A stretch of DNA of 64,000 bases from Bacteroidales bacterium UBA5382. Lineage in GTDB: Bacteria; Bacteroidota; Bacteroidia; Bacteroidales; Dysgonomonadaceae. The notes below the pieces were generated by a model. It ran no database searches, had not been told where the DNA came from, and saw nothing but the letters and a program-made list of their open reading frames with translations. The DNA lies in the NCBI GenBank assembly GCA_002409745.1, contig DHOU01000039.1, positions 1 through 64,000 on the forward strand, in the 5' to 3' direction. Each line of letters opens with the position of its first letter. The first letter of the stretch is position 1. Positions 26,389-34,745 of the stretch are shown here, one piece after another. The position numbers and the translations under genes were made by a program.

Positions 26389-26529
26389 AGAAACTGTTTT
26401 GAATTTTCGTTTCGCATCGAATAGCGGGCTATTTGAAAGAAAGGAAAGTTCAAAGGCGCAAAAAAAGGCAAAAAACAGCATAAAAGAATAAACAAAATTA
26501 GATCATTCGAAAAATTCAAAACAGTTTCT
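26389..26529. mobile_element. MITE-like element with 20-bp terminal inverted repeats
   Basis: AGAAACTGTTTTGAATTTTC at 26389 and GAAAAATTCAAAACAGTTTC ending near 26528 form near-perfect inverted ends (one extra A). Length 141 bp, AT-rich, no transposase. A minus-strand ORF over it is taken as chance. It separates kimA from the kinase gene. Confidence 0.75.
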
Positions 26530-26549
26530 TAATTAAATTGATTGGCGAT

Positions 26550-27992
26550 ATGAACATTAAAACAAAATTAGTACTCGGGCTTGGCATACTGGCCGGGATG
26601 ATTGTCCTGCTGGTGGCGTTATCGATATTTAATTTACAAATACTGACCGAAGTGGAGCCTGCCAGTCCCAACGCGCCCGTTTACCTGGAACGCGCCCTTT
26701 TGTGGATATCCGTCATCGGAGTGGTGTGCATCGTCACCGGCGTGGCGCTGCTGTTGTGGTTGCCGTCTTCCATCAACAAAACCATCCGTAAACTGACCGA
26801 CGGCATCGTGGAAATAGCGAACCATAACTATGGCAAACGGCTCGACACGAAACCCAACGAAGAGTTTTACGGCGTGTCGGAAAGCTTCAACCGTATGGCG
26901 GAACGACTTACGGAGTACCGCGAAAGCATATTGACGGACATTCTCGCCGCCAAACGTTTTCTCGAAGCTATCGTGAACAGCATCAACGACCCCATCATCG
27001 GGTTGAATAACGAAAAAGAGATTCTTTTTATCAATGATGAAGCGCTCACTATTTTAAATCTGAAGAGGGAAGAGGTGATCCGTAAGTCGGCCGAAGAATT
27101 GGCTCTCCAGAACGACTTGCTCCGGAGGCTGGTACGTGAGTTGATGACTCCTGCCGGCAATAAGGAGCCGTTGAAAATCTATGCCGATAACAAAGAGAGT
27201 TATTTCCGCACGTCCTACATCCCCATCCAATACAAGGACGAGGACAAAAGCGCCGTCACGAACCTGGGGAATATTATCATGCTCAAGAATATCACGGAAT
27301 TCAAGGAACTCGACACGGCCAAAACCACCTTTATCTCTACGATTTCGCATGAGTTGAAAACGCCTATTTCGGCCATTATGATGAGCCTGAAGTTGTTGGA
27401 AGATGCGCGTATCGGCGGATTGAACGCCGAACAGCAGCAATTGTCGGCCAGCATCGAGGAAAATGCCAAACGGCTGCTCGACATCACGTCGGAATTGCTC
27501 AACATCACGCAAATCGAAAACGGACGCTTGCAGCTACGCCCGCGCATCACCAAACCGATCGAATTGATACAATACGCCATTAAGGCCAATCAGGTGCAAG
27601 CCGATAAATTTAATATACAAATAGAGGTCGATTATCCTGAGGAGGGAAAAATCGGCAAGTTGTTTGTCGATAGCGAAAAAATAGCCTGGGTGCTGACCAA
27701 CCTGCTTAGCAACGCCATTCGTTATTCGAAGGAAAACAGCCGCGTGATCATCGGCGCCCGGCAGGAAGGGGACGGTATCGAAATGTATGTGCGCGATTTC
27801 GGCAAAGGCATCGACCCGCATTATCATCAAAGCATTTTCGACCGCTACTTCCGCGTGCCGGGAACGAAAATACAGGGCAGCGGACTGGGACTTTCCATCT
27901 CGAAGGATTTTGTGGAGGCGCATAACGGCTCGCTTACCGTGGAAAGCGAACTCGGCAAGGGCAGTACGTTTATCATCCGCCTGAAAAAATAG
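26550..27992 (+). CDS. HAMP/PAS sensor histidine kinase next to kimA
   Basis: Inner-membrane kinase of 480 residues from ATG 26550. Order: TM1 (about 7-29), a very short periplasmic loop, TM2 (47-70), HAMP (71-125), PAS (about 135-250), HisKA with His267 in ISTISHELKTPISAIM, HATPase with NLLSNAIRYSKEN, DFGKGIDP and GSGLGLSIS. The tiny external loop suggests it senses something in the membrane or cytosol rather than a periplasmic ligand. Kinases of this build accompany sigma-54 regulators in Bacteroidetes kdp loci; here the partner would be the activator at 22842. A MITE-like element lies just upstream. The alternative start 26538 adds four residues. Confidence 0.93.
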   Translation: MNIKTKLVLGLGILAGMIVLLVALSIFNLQILTEVEPASPNAPVYLERALLWISVIGVVCIVTGVALLLWLPSSINKTIRKLTDGIVEIANHNYGKRLDTKPNEEFYGVSESFNRMAERLTEYRESILTDILAAKRFLEAIVNSINDPIIGLNNEKEILFINDEALTILNLKREEVIRKSAEELALQNDLLRRLVRELMTPAGNKEPLKIYADNKESYFRTSYIPIQYKDEDKSAVTNLGNIIMLKNITEFKELDTAKTTFISTISHELKTPISAIMMSLKLLEDARIGGLNAEQQQLSASIEENAKRLLDITSELLNITQIENGRLQLRPRITKPIELIQYAIKANQVQADKFNIQIEVDYPEEGKIGKLFVDSEKIAWVLTNLLSNAIRYSKENSRVIIGARQEGDGIEMYVRDFGKGIDPHYHQSIFDRYFRVPGTKIQGSGLGLSISKDFVEAHNGSLTVESELGKGSTFIIRLKK

Positions 27993-28226
27993 TTTGAAGG
28001 CCAACCTTTCCTCTCCGGAAGGCCTTAAAAGTTGTTGAATAGGCAAACCTTCATCGAAGGAAGCGTAAAAAGTATGTTGGATGATGAAACTTCCGTAAAA
28101 AGTTGGCCGAAAAGTTTGTTGGACGACGAAACTTCCGTAAATAGTCGACCGAAAAGTTTGTTGAATGGTCAAACCTTTGTCGGAGAATGCCTGTAAAGTT
28201 TGTTGGACGGTCAACCCTACATTTTA
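27991..28226. repeat. 42-bp degenerate tandem repeat array
   Basis: About five units with a 42-bp period between the kinase and the DUF3267 gene, built around AAAAGTTTGTTGGACGACG and AACTTCCGTAAATAGTCG; each half is about 21 bp. ORFs with 14-residue repeats result on the minus strand but no start or conserved gene is apparent. The two central units (28072-28155) differ at few positions, so they are the youngest copies. Confidence 0.85.
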
Positions 28227-28825
28227 GGATGACTGTCAAACAGGTTGGATCTTCTTCTATACACAAAACAACCGGCTTCCGATGGATGATCGAGCGCATA
28301 ATCATCGGCTTTTTCGTCTTTTAGCAGGTGGATGACCATAAAATCGCCGATGGCAGCCGTGATAAAAAAAATCCCGAAGAGGGTGATGCGGTATTCTCCC
28401 GCCGCCACTCCCGCCACGGCGGGAATCAATCCGAGTAATAGCGCCGGCATCAAGGCTCCCAGCCGGTAATGTTTGATTTTGAGCGGTTCGGTGCAATGGC
28501 AATAAGGCGTGAGGTACTTCCACAATACTCCGAAGCGGATGGAACGGAATCCCCCCGGGGCGAACAAAGCCCACGTCACCCCGTGGATGCATTCGTGAAG
28601 AACGATTCCTATAAAAAACGCCGCCAGAAACACGGCCCCGTCCCGCAGGTAAGTCATCGGGTCGGAGGCGGTGCGAAAATAAGCCAGCATTGCCTCCCCA
28701 TGCAGCAAAACATGCGGGATGGTGAAAAGAAGAAATACCGGAAGGATGATTTTAAGTCCCACTTGGTTCGCCTTTTCGATGGAGATGGTCTTTAAAACCT
28801 TATCGTATTGCCTTTCATCAAACAT
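28217..28825 (-). CDS. DUF3267 membrane protein with HExxH motif
   Basis: A 202-residue integral membrane protein. A first TM covers LKIILPVFLLFTIPHVLL, a second VFLAAFFIGIVLHECIHGVTW; HECIH (residues 77-81) in that helix is a zinc-binding HExxH, and more hydrophobic segments follow (LGALMPALLLGLIPAVAG, LFGIFFITAAIGDFMVI). This matches DUF3267, a family of putative intramembrane or membrane-associated zincins whose substrates are not known. The C-terminal tail is polar. No operon partner; converges on the 42-bp repeat array. Confidence 0.8.
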   Translation of the reverse strand: MFDERQYDKVLKTISIEKANQVGLKIILPVFLLFTIPHVLLHGEAMLAYFRTASDPMTYLRDGAVFLAAFFIGIVLHECIHGVTWALFAPGGFRSIRFGVLWKYLTPYCHCTEPLKIKHYRLGALMPALLLGLIPAVAGVAAGEYRITLFGIFFITAAIGDFMVIHLLKDEKADDYALDHPSEAGCFVYRRRSNLFDSHPKM

Positions 28826-28944
28826 TCCTGTATATTTTGTTAGTTGCGTTCAGAGATAGGGGCTGCCGCCGATGATACTTCGCGGATAGAGGGCTTCGGC
28901 CGATAGGCGACCACCCTGAAACATACCGGCGAAAGTCGGGTGAT

Positions 28945-28985
28945 AAAAAAACGCAGCGATTGCAAGAGAACCGCTGCGTTTTTAT
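28945..28985 (-). terminator. rho transcription terminator
   Basis: AACGCAGCG and CGCTGCGTT form a 9-bp stem with a loop of about 12 nt; on the minus strand the stem is followed by TTTTTT. It lies 24 bp after the rho stop, so rho itself ends at an intrinsic terminator. Confidence 0.85.
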
Positions 28986-29008
28986 TAAGATGCGTTCAAA
29001 AAACGCCG

Positions 29009-30928
29009 TTAATCGTTCATCGAAATCAAAAATTCTTCGTTGTTCGCGGTTCTGCGCAAGCGGTTCAGCAAGAATTCCATAGCTTCCACCGAATTCATAT
29101 CGGAGAGGTAGTTACGCAGCACCCACATGCGGTTGAGCGTTTCGGCCGACAGCAGCAGGTCGTCGCGGCGCGTGCTCGAAGCGATAATGTCGATAGAAGG
29201 GAAGACCCGTTTGTTCGATAGCTTGCGGTCGAGTTGCAGTTCCATGTTACCCGTGCCCTTGAATTCTTCGAAGATCACGTCGTCCATCTTGGAACCCGTA
29301 TCGGTCAGCGCCGTGGCGATGATCGTCAGCGAGCCGCCGAACTCGATGTTACGCGCCGCACCGAAAAAGCGTTTCGGCTTATGCAAGGCATTGGCGTCCA
29401 CACCGCCCGAAAGCACCTTTCCCGAAGCCGGTTGCACGGTGTTGTAGGCGCGCGCCAGGCGGGTGATCGAATCGAGTAAAATCACCACATCGTGCCCGCA
29501 CTCCACCAGTCTTTTGGCTTTATTGAGAACGATTTCGGCGATCTTCACGTGGCGGTCGGCCGGCTCGTCGAAGGTCGAAGCGATTACTTCGGCATTCACG
29601 CTGCGTTCCATGTCGGTTACCTCTTCGGGACGTTCATCTATCAACAAGATGATCATATATACTTCCGGATGGTTATCGGCGATAGCGTTGGCGATATCTT
29701 TCAGTAACATCGTTTTACCGGTCTTCGGTTGTGCCACGATCAATCCGCGTTGCCCCTTTCCTATGGGCGAAAACATATCCACGACCCGGCACGACAAATT
29801 ATCTTTGTGTCCTTTGGTGAGATTGAATTTCTCGTTCGGGAATAAAGGTTTCAGATGATCGAACGGCACCCGGTCGCGCACTTCGTCGGGTTTGCGTCCG
29901 TTTATTTTGTCGACTTTCACCAAGGGAAAGAACTTCTCGCCTTCTTTGGGCGGGCGAATGGGGCCTTCCACCACATCGCCGGTTTTCAATCCGAAAAGGC
30001 GTATTTGTGATTGCGACACATAAATATCGTCCGGCGACGACATATAGTTATAATCGGATGAACGTAAGAAGCCGTATCCGTCCGAAATAATTTCCAATAC
30101 TCCCGAAGCGGTAAGGATACCGTCGAAGTCGTAAACAGGCTCTTTTTCTTTGTGGGGTTGATTGTTCTGATTATTTTGATTCTCTGCTTTTTTAGGGGCA
30201 GGTTGAGGTTTCGGCTGAATAGGGGTTGGAGTGATAAGGTCTCGGATAGAGGGTTTTTCAATAACCACCGGCGTTTCGGCTTCAACTTCCGCATCGCCTT
30301 CTGTTTCTTCGGCTACTACGGGAGGCAACGTAACGGGAGGCGGCGTTGTTTTTTTCTCTTCATTCCGGTGTTTGGAAGAACGGAAAACGAGTTGAATCGG
30401 TTTGCCCGGAACCGGTTTCTGCTCGGCCGCGGGGCTCTCTGTTTTCTTTTCGGTTTCGGGTTCTGCTTTAACCGCGGTTTCCGCCGGAGTCTCTTTTTTC
30501 TCGACACTCACTTTGGGTTCTTCCTTCTTCTGTTCCGGAAGAACGTGCGCAGGTTCCTTTGTTTCTCTTTTTGGGGAAGCCGCCGGTGGCGCTACATTTG
30601 TGTTGACCGGCTGCACTTTTTTCTCAGCCGGCAATTCGGCAACTACTTTATCCGCAGGCGGTTTCGGAGCTTCTTTTTTCGAAAGAACAGGCGCTTCCTG
30701 TTTCTTTTTCGTCGTTTTTTGAACAGGCGCCTTTTTGACGTTAGGGGTAGGTTTGGTATCGTCGATAGCACTCAGTTTTTTGGTGCCGGCGATGGCCTGT
30801 TCGTCAAGAATCTTATAAATCAATTCTTCTTTTTTGTATGCATCAGGACGTCTGATGCCTAATTCTTTGGCAAGAACTCGTAATTCTGTCGTGAGCTTTT
30901 CGTTAAGCTCAATAATGTTATAAGCCAT
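29009..30928 (-). CDS. rho: Transcription termination factor Rho with long disordered insert
   Basis: Hexameric RNA-dependent ATPase that ends transcription. At 639 residues it is about 220 longer than E. coli Rho. Residues 1-45 form the N-terminal helical domain; residues about 48-262 are a low-complexity Lys/Pro/Glu/Ala-rich insert with a QNNQNNQ stretch; the cold-shock RNA-binding domain ([20 protein letters not shown]) starts near 275; Walker A is PKTGKT (401-406), followed by the Q- and R-loop regions of the motor. Inserts like this are typical of Bacteroidetes, and for Bacteroides thetaiotaomicron Rho the insert has been reported to drive phase separation. A candidate promoter 280 bp upstream implies a long leader. 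Confidence 0.97.
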   Translation of the reverse strand: MAYNIIELNEKLTTELRVLAKELGIRRPDAYKKEELIYKILDEQAIAGTKKLSAIDDTKPTPNVKKAPVQKTTKKKQEAPVLSKKEAPKPPADKVVAELPAEKKVQPVNTNVAPPAASPKRETKEPAHVLPEQKKEEPKVSVEKKETPAETAVKAEPETEKKTESPAAEQKPVPGKPIQLVFRSSKHRNEEKKTTPPPVTLPPVVAEETEGDAEVEAETPVVIEKPSIRDLITPTPIQPKPQPAPKKAENQNNQNNQPHKEKEPVYDFDGILTASGVLEIISDGYGFLRSSDYNYMSSPDDIYVSQSQIRLFGLKTGDVVEGPIRPPKEGEKFFPLVKVDKINGRKPDEVRDRVPFDHLKPLFPNEKFNLTKGHKDNLSCRVVDMFSPIGKGQRGLIVAQPKTGKTMLLKDIANAIADNHPEVYMIILLIDERPEEVTDMERSVNAEVIASTFDEPADRHVKIAEIVLNKAKRLVECGHDVVILLDSITRLARAYNTVQPASGKVLSGGVDANALHKPKRFFGAARNIEFGGSLTIIATALTDTGSKMDDVIFEEFKGTGNMELQLDRKLSNKRVFPSIDIIASSTRRDDLLLSAETLNRMWVLRNYLSDMNSVEAMEFLLNRLRRTANNEEFLISMND

Positions 30929-31213
30929 GTAAATTGTATTGAAATCCTATATGGTTCTTAAATAAATGTTTGTTATTGTAATAAAGATCGTTTTGATCGA
31001 TAATATCATATTTAATCCCTTAAATCAATAAAGAGAAATATGATAAAATTAAAATTGAAATGTTTGCCTTTATATGGAATACAGAACGGACTACGATCGG
31101 GACCTTCTATAATTATGGGACCCTCTCTATTAAAATCAATCCTGGATTTGAAATTCCTTTGAAAAACAGTAGTACGTGTTCATTTACTGTTGGAGATTCA
31201 CGGGGCAAAGGTA
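30929..31213 (-). promoter_or_regulatory. rho promoter and long 5' leader
   Basis: CAAAGGTA at 31206-31213 reads TACCTTTG on the minus strand (TAnnTTTG), so the transcript would begin near 31200 and run about 270 nt before the rho ATG. The leader contains an exact 10-bp inverted repeat, AAATATGATA (31036-31045) and TATCATATTT (31004-31013). A long leader fits autoregulation of rho; no -33 TTTG is clear. An ORF on the plus strand here has no support. Nothing else seen in this gap. Confidence 0.5.
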
Positions 31214-31284
31214 GTCTTTTTTTTGAAAACTACATCACTTCCCGCCAATTTTTTGTTATTTCTTCTTTAATTGCGATTTTCTTC

Positions 31285-32334
31285 TTAGTTGACCTGCATG
31301 TTCAACTGATTGGAATTATCACGGCGTCTGTCGATTTCTCTCTTATATATCTGTACCCTTTTTCGGTCTAAGGAATCGGGGCGTGTCGCTTTTAGAAACA
31401 ATTGTTCCGACTTGCCGATCCATTCGGAAGCGAGTTGCATATCGTCGAGCATCTCGTAGGCCAAGGCGATATTACTGGCTGCTTTTGCTTTCTTGAGCTC
31501 ATTTGTTTCTTTCTCATAAAATGCCTCCCACTTGCTTACCGCATTCACCCAGTCTTTATTCTGTGCAAACGTTTCCCCTTCACGCATCAGGGCGTTGGGT
31601 AAGGTGTAAAACCACCGGTCCTGCATAACCCAATGAGGAGAGAATACCGATGTCATTTTTTCCGCGGCGTATACGGCGGCTTCTTTCATTGCTTCTTCGT
31701 GGGAGGGAAGGATCTCTTCGGCATATAAATAGCCGTTTTGCCTCTCGAATCCCTGCCAGTTCAGGCTATCGGTAAAATGAACGGCGGGTATTTGTCCTGT
31801 CATAGAAGGAAGATAAACCCGCACAATCGATTGGATATTGGCTTTCATAGCCGCCCATGAATATCCTTGTTGCCTGAAATGTTCATTCTTATGCGTTTCA
31901 ATAAGCAGTTTGTCAAGAGAAATGATGGCGTCGACATGATGTTCCGTTCGCAACTCGTTCATTTTGTCGGGACTAATGGGCTGTTCCGTGAAGAAATCGT
32001 GATCGCTGCGCAGGGGTTCTTGCCGGTAAAGTACGGCATCGAAAAAAGCCTCTTCGTTTAAAAACTGCGATAGAGCCTCGGTGTAGAATACAGATATGCT
32101 ATCGGAAGAAACATTGGTCCGTTGTGCCCCGGAGCGTCCTAATAATTGATTCGTGTGGCCGATGTCATTGGGTTGCTGAACCACATTGTTCGCCACGAGG
32201 ATCGTCCGCACATTTCCGGGAAGCGTAACCTGAGCCGGTTCGAGCGTTTCGATTGTCAAGTATTTTATTCCCGAGCAACCGGTGAAAAACAACCCTAAAA
32301 CGATAGAACTTAAAATAAAAAACAAATTTTTCAT
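31285..32334 (-). CDS. DUF6340 family lipoprotein
   Basis: A 349-residue lipoprotein: MKNLFFILSSIVLGLFFTGC gives a lipobox with Cys20. The body holds two regions, an N-terminal alpha-beta part (VRTILVANNVVQQ through IISLDKLLIET, a fold seen in DUF6340 proteins) and a C-terminal helical part rich in Ala, Lys and Glu (NAVSKWEAFYEKETNELKK, ASNIALAYEMLDDMQLASEW) that looks TPR-like. Bacteroidetes genomes often have several such lipoproteins with unknown function. It stands alone upstream of rho, with its own promoter. Confidence 0.8.
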   Translation of the reverse strand: MKNLFFILSSIVLGLFFTGCSGIKYLTIETLEPAQVTLPGNVRTILVANNVVQQPNDIGHTNQLLGRSGAQRTNVSSDSISVFYTEALSQFLNEEAFFDAVLYRQEPLRSDHDFFTEQPISPDKMNELRTEHHVDAIISLDKLLIETHKNEHFRQQGYSWAAMKANIQSIVRVYLPSMTGQIPAVHFTDSLNWQGFERQNGYLYAEEILPSHEEAMKEAAVYAAEKMTSVFSPHWVMQDRWFYTLPNALMREGETFAQNKDWVNAVSKWEAFYEKETNELKKAKAASNIALAYEMLDDMQLASEWIGKSEQLFLKATRPDSLDRKRVQIYKREIDRRRDNSNQLNMQVN

Positions 32335-32368
32335 AGATTTTCCGTATGCATTACTCTTCTACAATAAA

Positions 32369-32376
32369 CAAATGTA
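32369..32376 (-). promoter_or_regulatory. -7 promoter element for DUF6340 gene
   Basis: CAAATGTA reads TACATTTG on the minus strand, 35 bp before the DUF6340 start codon. Confidence 0.55.
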
Positions 32377-32508
32377 CTCTAATAACACTTTTGCGTATTT
32401 AAATGTTTTGTTGAAATGAATCGGTCGGATGAATATATCCTCCTTGTTCGTTAAGTTAAAATTAATCTTATTCGTAATACCTTTCAACGAGGATCTATGT
32501 TTCGCAGA

Positions 32509-32600
32509 AGAAAAAAAGGCCACCTCGATGGAGATGGCCTCTTTCCTCTTTGGTTAATATAGATACTAGCGTCAAGATAAAAAAGATTGTTTTAGGTTAT
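32509..32600 (-). ncRNA. Candidate small RNA, about 90 nt, with own promoter and terminator
   Basis: On the minus strand a full Bacteroidetes promoter is present: TTTG (32634-32637), exactly 20 bp, then TATCTTTG (32606-32613). Transcription from near 32600 would run to a hairpin of GGCCATCTC and GAGGTGGCC (32518-32539) followed by seven U (32511-32517). The stem has a U-G wobble on the minus strand but an A-C mismatch on the plus strand, which supports this direction. There is no ORF inside. The element lies downstream of the rpsO terminator. Function unknown. The rest of the 32335-32795 gap shows nothing I can name. Confidence 0.55.
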
Positions 32601-32605
32601 CGATG

Positions 32606-32637
32606 CAAAGATACGGCAGCCGGAACAATTAGCCAAA
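32606..32637 (-). promoter_or_regulatory. Promoter of candidate small RNA
   Basis: -33 TTTG and -7 TATCTTTG with 20-bp spacing, the best promoter match noted in the window. Confidence 0.6.
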
Positions 32638-32740
32638 TAAAAAAACATGTTATAAAACATAGTTATATAATATGTTTTTGACGCAGTTACGCCGTTTCAT
32701 TACGTCAAATAATTGGTTACAATAATGTTAAGTTGTGAGT

Positions 32741-32777
32741 AAAAAAAAGAGTAAACCGAAAAATCAGTCTACTCTTT
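32741..32777 (-). terminator. rpsO terminator
   Basis: On the minus strand AGAGTAGACT pairs with GGTTTACTCT (two G-U pairs) around an 8-nt loop, then a run of T. About 20 bp after the rpsO stop. Confidence 0.75.
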
Positions 32778-32795
32778 TAATTCTTTTTTTGAGAA

Positions 32796-33065
32796 TTATT
32801 TTCTGATGCCTAATTCTTTAATGATGGCGCGATATCTCTCGATATCTTTTTCAATTAAATAATCGAGCAAACGACGGCGTTTACCGACTAAAATTCTCAA
32901 AGAACGTTCCGTGTTATAATCTTTTTTGTTTGACTTTAAATGGTCAGTCAAATGCGAAATACGGTATGAAAACAATGCTATCTGCGCTTCAGGAGAGCCA
33001 GTATCAGTGTTAGACTTTCCGTATTTTGCAAAGATTTCTGTCTTTTTTTCAGAGTCTAAATACAT
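32796..33065 (-). CDS. rpsO: 30S ribosomal protein S15
   Basis: Primary 16S rRNA-binding protein of the small subunit platform. 89 residues, the normal length. Family segments present: GSPEAQIALFSYRISHLTDHL and the RSLRILVGKRRRLLDYL rRNA-contact helix. It is a single-gene unit with its own promoter and terminator; pnp, its frequent neighbour elsewhere, is not here. Confidence 0.98.
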   Translation of the reverse strand: MYLDSEKKTEIFAKYGKSNTDTGSPEAQIALFSYRISHLTDHLKSNKKDYNTERSLRILVGKRRRLLDYLIEKDIERYRAIIKELGIRK

Positions 33066-33108
33066 AATTGTTTGTAAAAAATACGATTAAATAAATTTTT
33101 TCGGACGA

Positions 33109-33138
33109 CAAAGATACGATTTAAATATGAAAACCAAA
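33109..33138 (-). promoter_or_regulatory. rpsO promoter
   Basis: Minus-strand TATCTTTG (33109-33116) with TTTG 18 bp upstream (33135-33138), 43 bp before the start codon. Confidence 0.6.
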
Positions 33139-33152
33139 ATAGATTCGGCAAT

Positions 33153-34424
33153 TTATTCGTTGCGTCGCCGCAATTTTTCACTCAAGCGGCTAATGGCGTT
33201 GGTTATTTCCGCATCGGGCTCAATGACATTGTATTCGCCCCAGAAGTCGGGATTTTGAAAATAGTCCACCCGCTCGGCAATGACGTCTGTAGAACGGATG
33301 CGCTCTTTGCGTGGAAATTTTACAATATCATCCGTATATCGGTCGGTAACGGCAATCTCCGACCCGATGGTGTACGTGGTTGCAAACAAGCCGAAGAACC
33401 GGTTGGTCCAGCGTACGCGGAAAGCGACTTCGGTCCGGCTATGGTTGAAATACCATTTCCCGTTGTCTTCTATAAAATCGACGACATAGAGGGCGTGATC
33501 GACCTGCGCTTTCATCTTCGGCGGTTTTCGTTTGATAAAAATGGCTACGGCATCGTCTCTTTTCTCCACGTTCATGTTGAATTCCATACGGGCAAAGGCG
33601 AGCGAAGCGGCATCGAGATATATTTTTCCGCGAAAAAGGATGTCGGGTATTCCGGGACGCGGAAGGAAGGAGATAACGTAATGCGGCTTATTGTTTATAG
33701 GTGTCATGTTTTCGATATGGAACACATAATCGTCGGCGTTGGCGCCAAAAACAATTTCGGGATTTTTGGCGATATCCAATAACAGGGCGCCGTTTATCCC
33801 TCCCTGGAACCGTAATAAGAGGGTGTCGCGCACACTCATGTCGGAGGCTTTGCGCCCGATGTAGATTTTGGCGAGATCGTCTGCGAAGGAGGTATACGGT
33901 GCTTTGTAAATGTCCAATACCGCTTCGGACAAAGAAATATATTGGGAGCGTTTTTTAATCGACTCCCGGTAAAAAGCCACCATCATATTGGGGCCGGCGG
34001 GGTAGTTGCGGGGAATGCGGCGAAGGGCCTCCCGCACCAATTCCGTACCGTCGCCCGAAACGACGAGCAATTCCTGTAAGGAAACGGTCGAAAGCGACAT
34101 CCCGATTTGTGTATCCGGGCGGTTTATCAACGTGATGAGAGGTACGGTTTTGTTATGATAACCCAAATGTCGGATGAGGATGCGGGTATTTTTTGCCGAC
34201 TCCGGCACACGTAAAGTGAAATATCCCTCTTGGTTTGTCACGCTCGAAATGCTTGAGTGTTCAACCATGATGCTTGCATTCATTAAGGGCTGGCGCGTAT
34301 CGATATCGAATACCCGTCCCCGTAAAACGAATGTCGAGTCCTGTTGCTGTTCTACATTTTCAGGATAAACTTGACGGATAGACAGCGAGCATAAAAATAA
34401 AAGTATGATAACTAGGCTTTTCAT
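33153..34424 (-). CDS. CarboxypepD_reg-like domain protein (DUF5686-like), exported
   Basis: From ATG 34424 the protein has 423 residues with a signal peptide (SLVIILLFLCSLSIRQVYP). Residues about 33-115 form a carboxypeptidase-regulatory-like beta sandwich (FVLRGRVFDIDTRQPLMNAS, TNQEGYFTLRVP), as in TonB-linked proteins; the following region (ELLVVSGDGTELVREALRRIPRNYP, MMVAFYRESIKKRSQYI) resembles the start of DUF5686 proteins, but the large C-terminal barrel of that family is absent. So it may be a periplasmic or surface relative of those. The longer ORF to 34607 reads through AT-rich intergenic sequence and was rejected. Function unknown. Confidence 0.75.
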   Translation of the reverse strand: MKSLVIILLFLCSLSIRQVYPENVEQQQDSTFVLRGRVFDIDTRQPLMNASIMVEHSSISSVTNQEGYFTLRVPESAKNTRILIRHLGYHNKTVPLITLINRPDTQIGMSLSTVSLQELLVVSGDGTELVREALRRIPRNYPAGPNMMVAFYRESIKKRSQYISLSEAVLDIYKAPYTSFADDLAKIYIGRKASDMSVRDTLLLRFQGGINGALLLDIAKNPEIVFGANADDYVFHIENMTPINNKPHYVISFLPRPGIPDILFRGKIYLDAASLAFARMEFNMNVEKRDDAVAIFIKRKPPKMKAQVDHALYVVDFIEDNGKWYFNHSRTEVAFRVRWTNRFFGLFATTYTIGSEIAVTDRYTDDIVKFPRKERIRSTDVIAERVDYFQNPDFWGEYNVIEPDAEITNAISRLSEKLRRRNE

Positions 34425-34534
34425 AGGATATACAGTAAAAAAATACAGAATAAAAAAGAGTTGAATAATGATGAGACAAAGAAAGAACTTTTTTTGAAAA
34501 TAGCAAGTTAAATGTTGATATTTAACATTATGAT

Positions 34535-34640
34535 GACTGATGAGATGATGTGTTGATGGGGTGATGGAGACTGGTGGCTGGTGACTGGAGATATTGGACA
34601 ATGACAAATTACGAATGAAGTCTAAAGACTGAAGACCGTC
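34535..34640. repeat. Inverted copy of the 5.3-kb repeat mosaic
   Basis: Contains TGATGAGATGATGTGTTGAT repeats, then GGTGACTGGAGAT, ATGACAAATTACGAATGAAG and GTCTAAAGAC. The reverse complement of the last words (GTCTTTAGAC, CATTCGTAATTTGTCAT, ATCTCCAGTCACC) matches 5310-5420. No gene in the 34425-34745 gap. Confidence 0.7.
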
Positions 34641-34706
34641 GACCGGTGATTGAACGAATCATTCAAAATAAATAACCCGGAATAGAAATAACCCCCGATA
34701 TTTCAC

Positions 34707-34714
34707 TAAATTTG
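34707..34714 (+). promoter_or_regulatory. -7 promoter element for the nadB operon
   Basis: TAAATTTG fits TAnnTTTG, 31 bp before the nadB start. It would drive the nadB-folP-cdaA-recF-DUF721 run. Confidence 0.55.
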
Positions 34715-34745
34715 TGATTTAAAAATAACAGGTATTCTATAAAAC

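Noticed and set aside
26334..26519. 61-residue hydrophobic minus-strand ORF downstream of kimA
   Set aside because: It spans the MITE-like element; AT-rich translation gives Phe/Leu by chance.
27534..28305. 226- and 84-residue minus-strand ORFs with 14-residue repeats (RPTNFS, VQQTF)
   Set aside because: They run over the 42-bp array and antisense to the kinase gene; no start or homology supports them.
31060..31371. Plus-strand ORF of 103 residues between rho and the DUF6340 gene
   Set aside because: It overlaps the predicted rho promoter and leader and runs antisense into the DUF6340 gene; no recognisable features.
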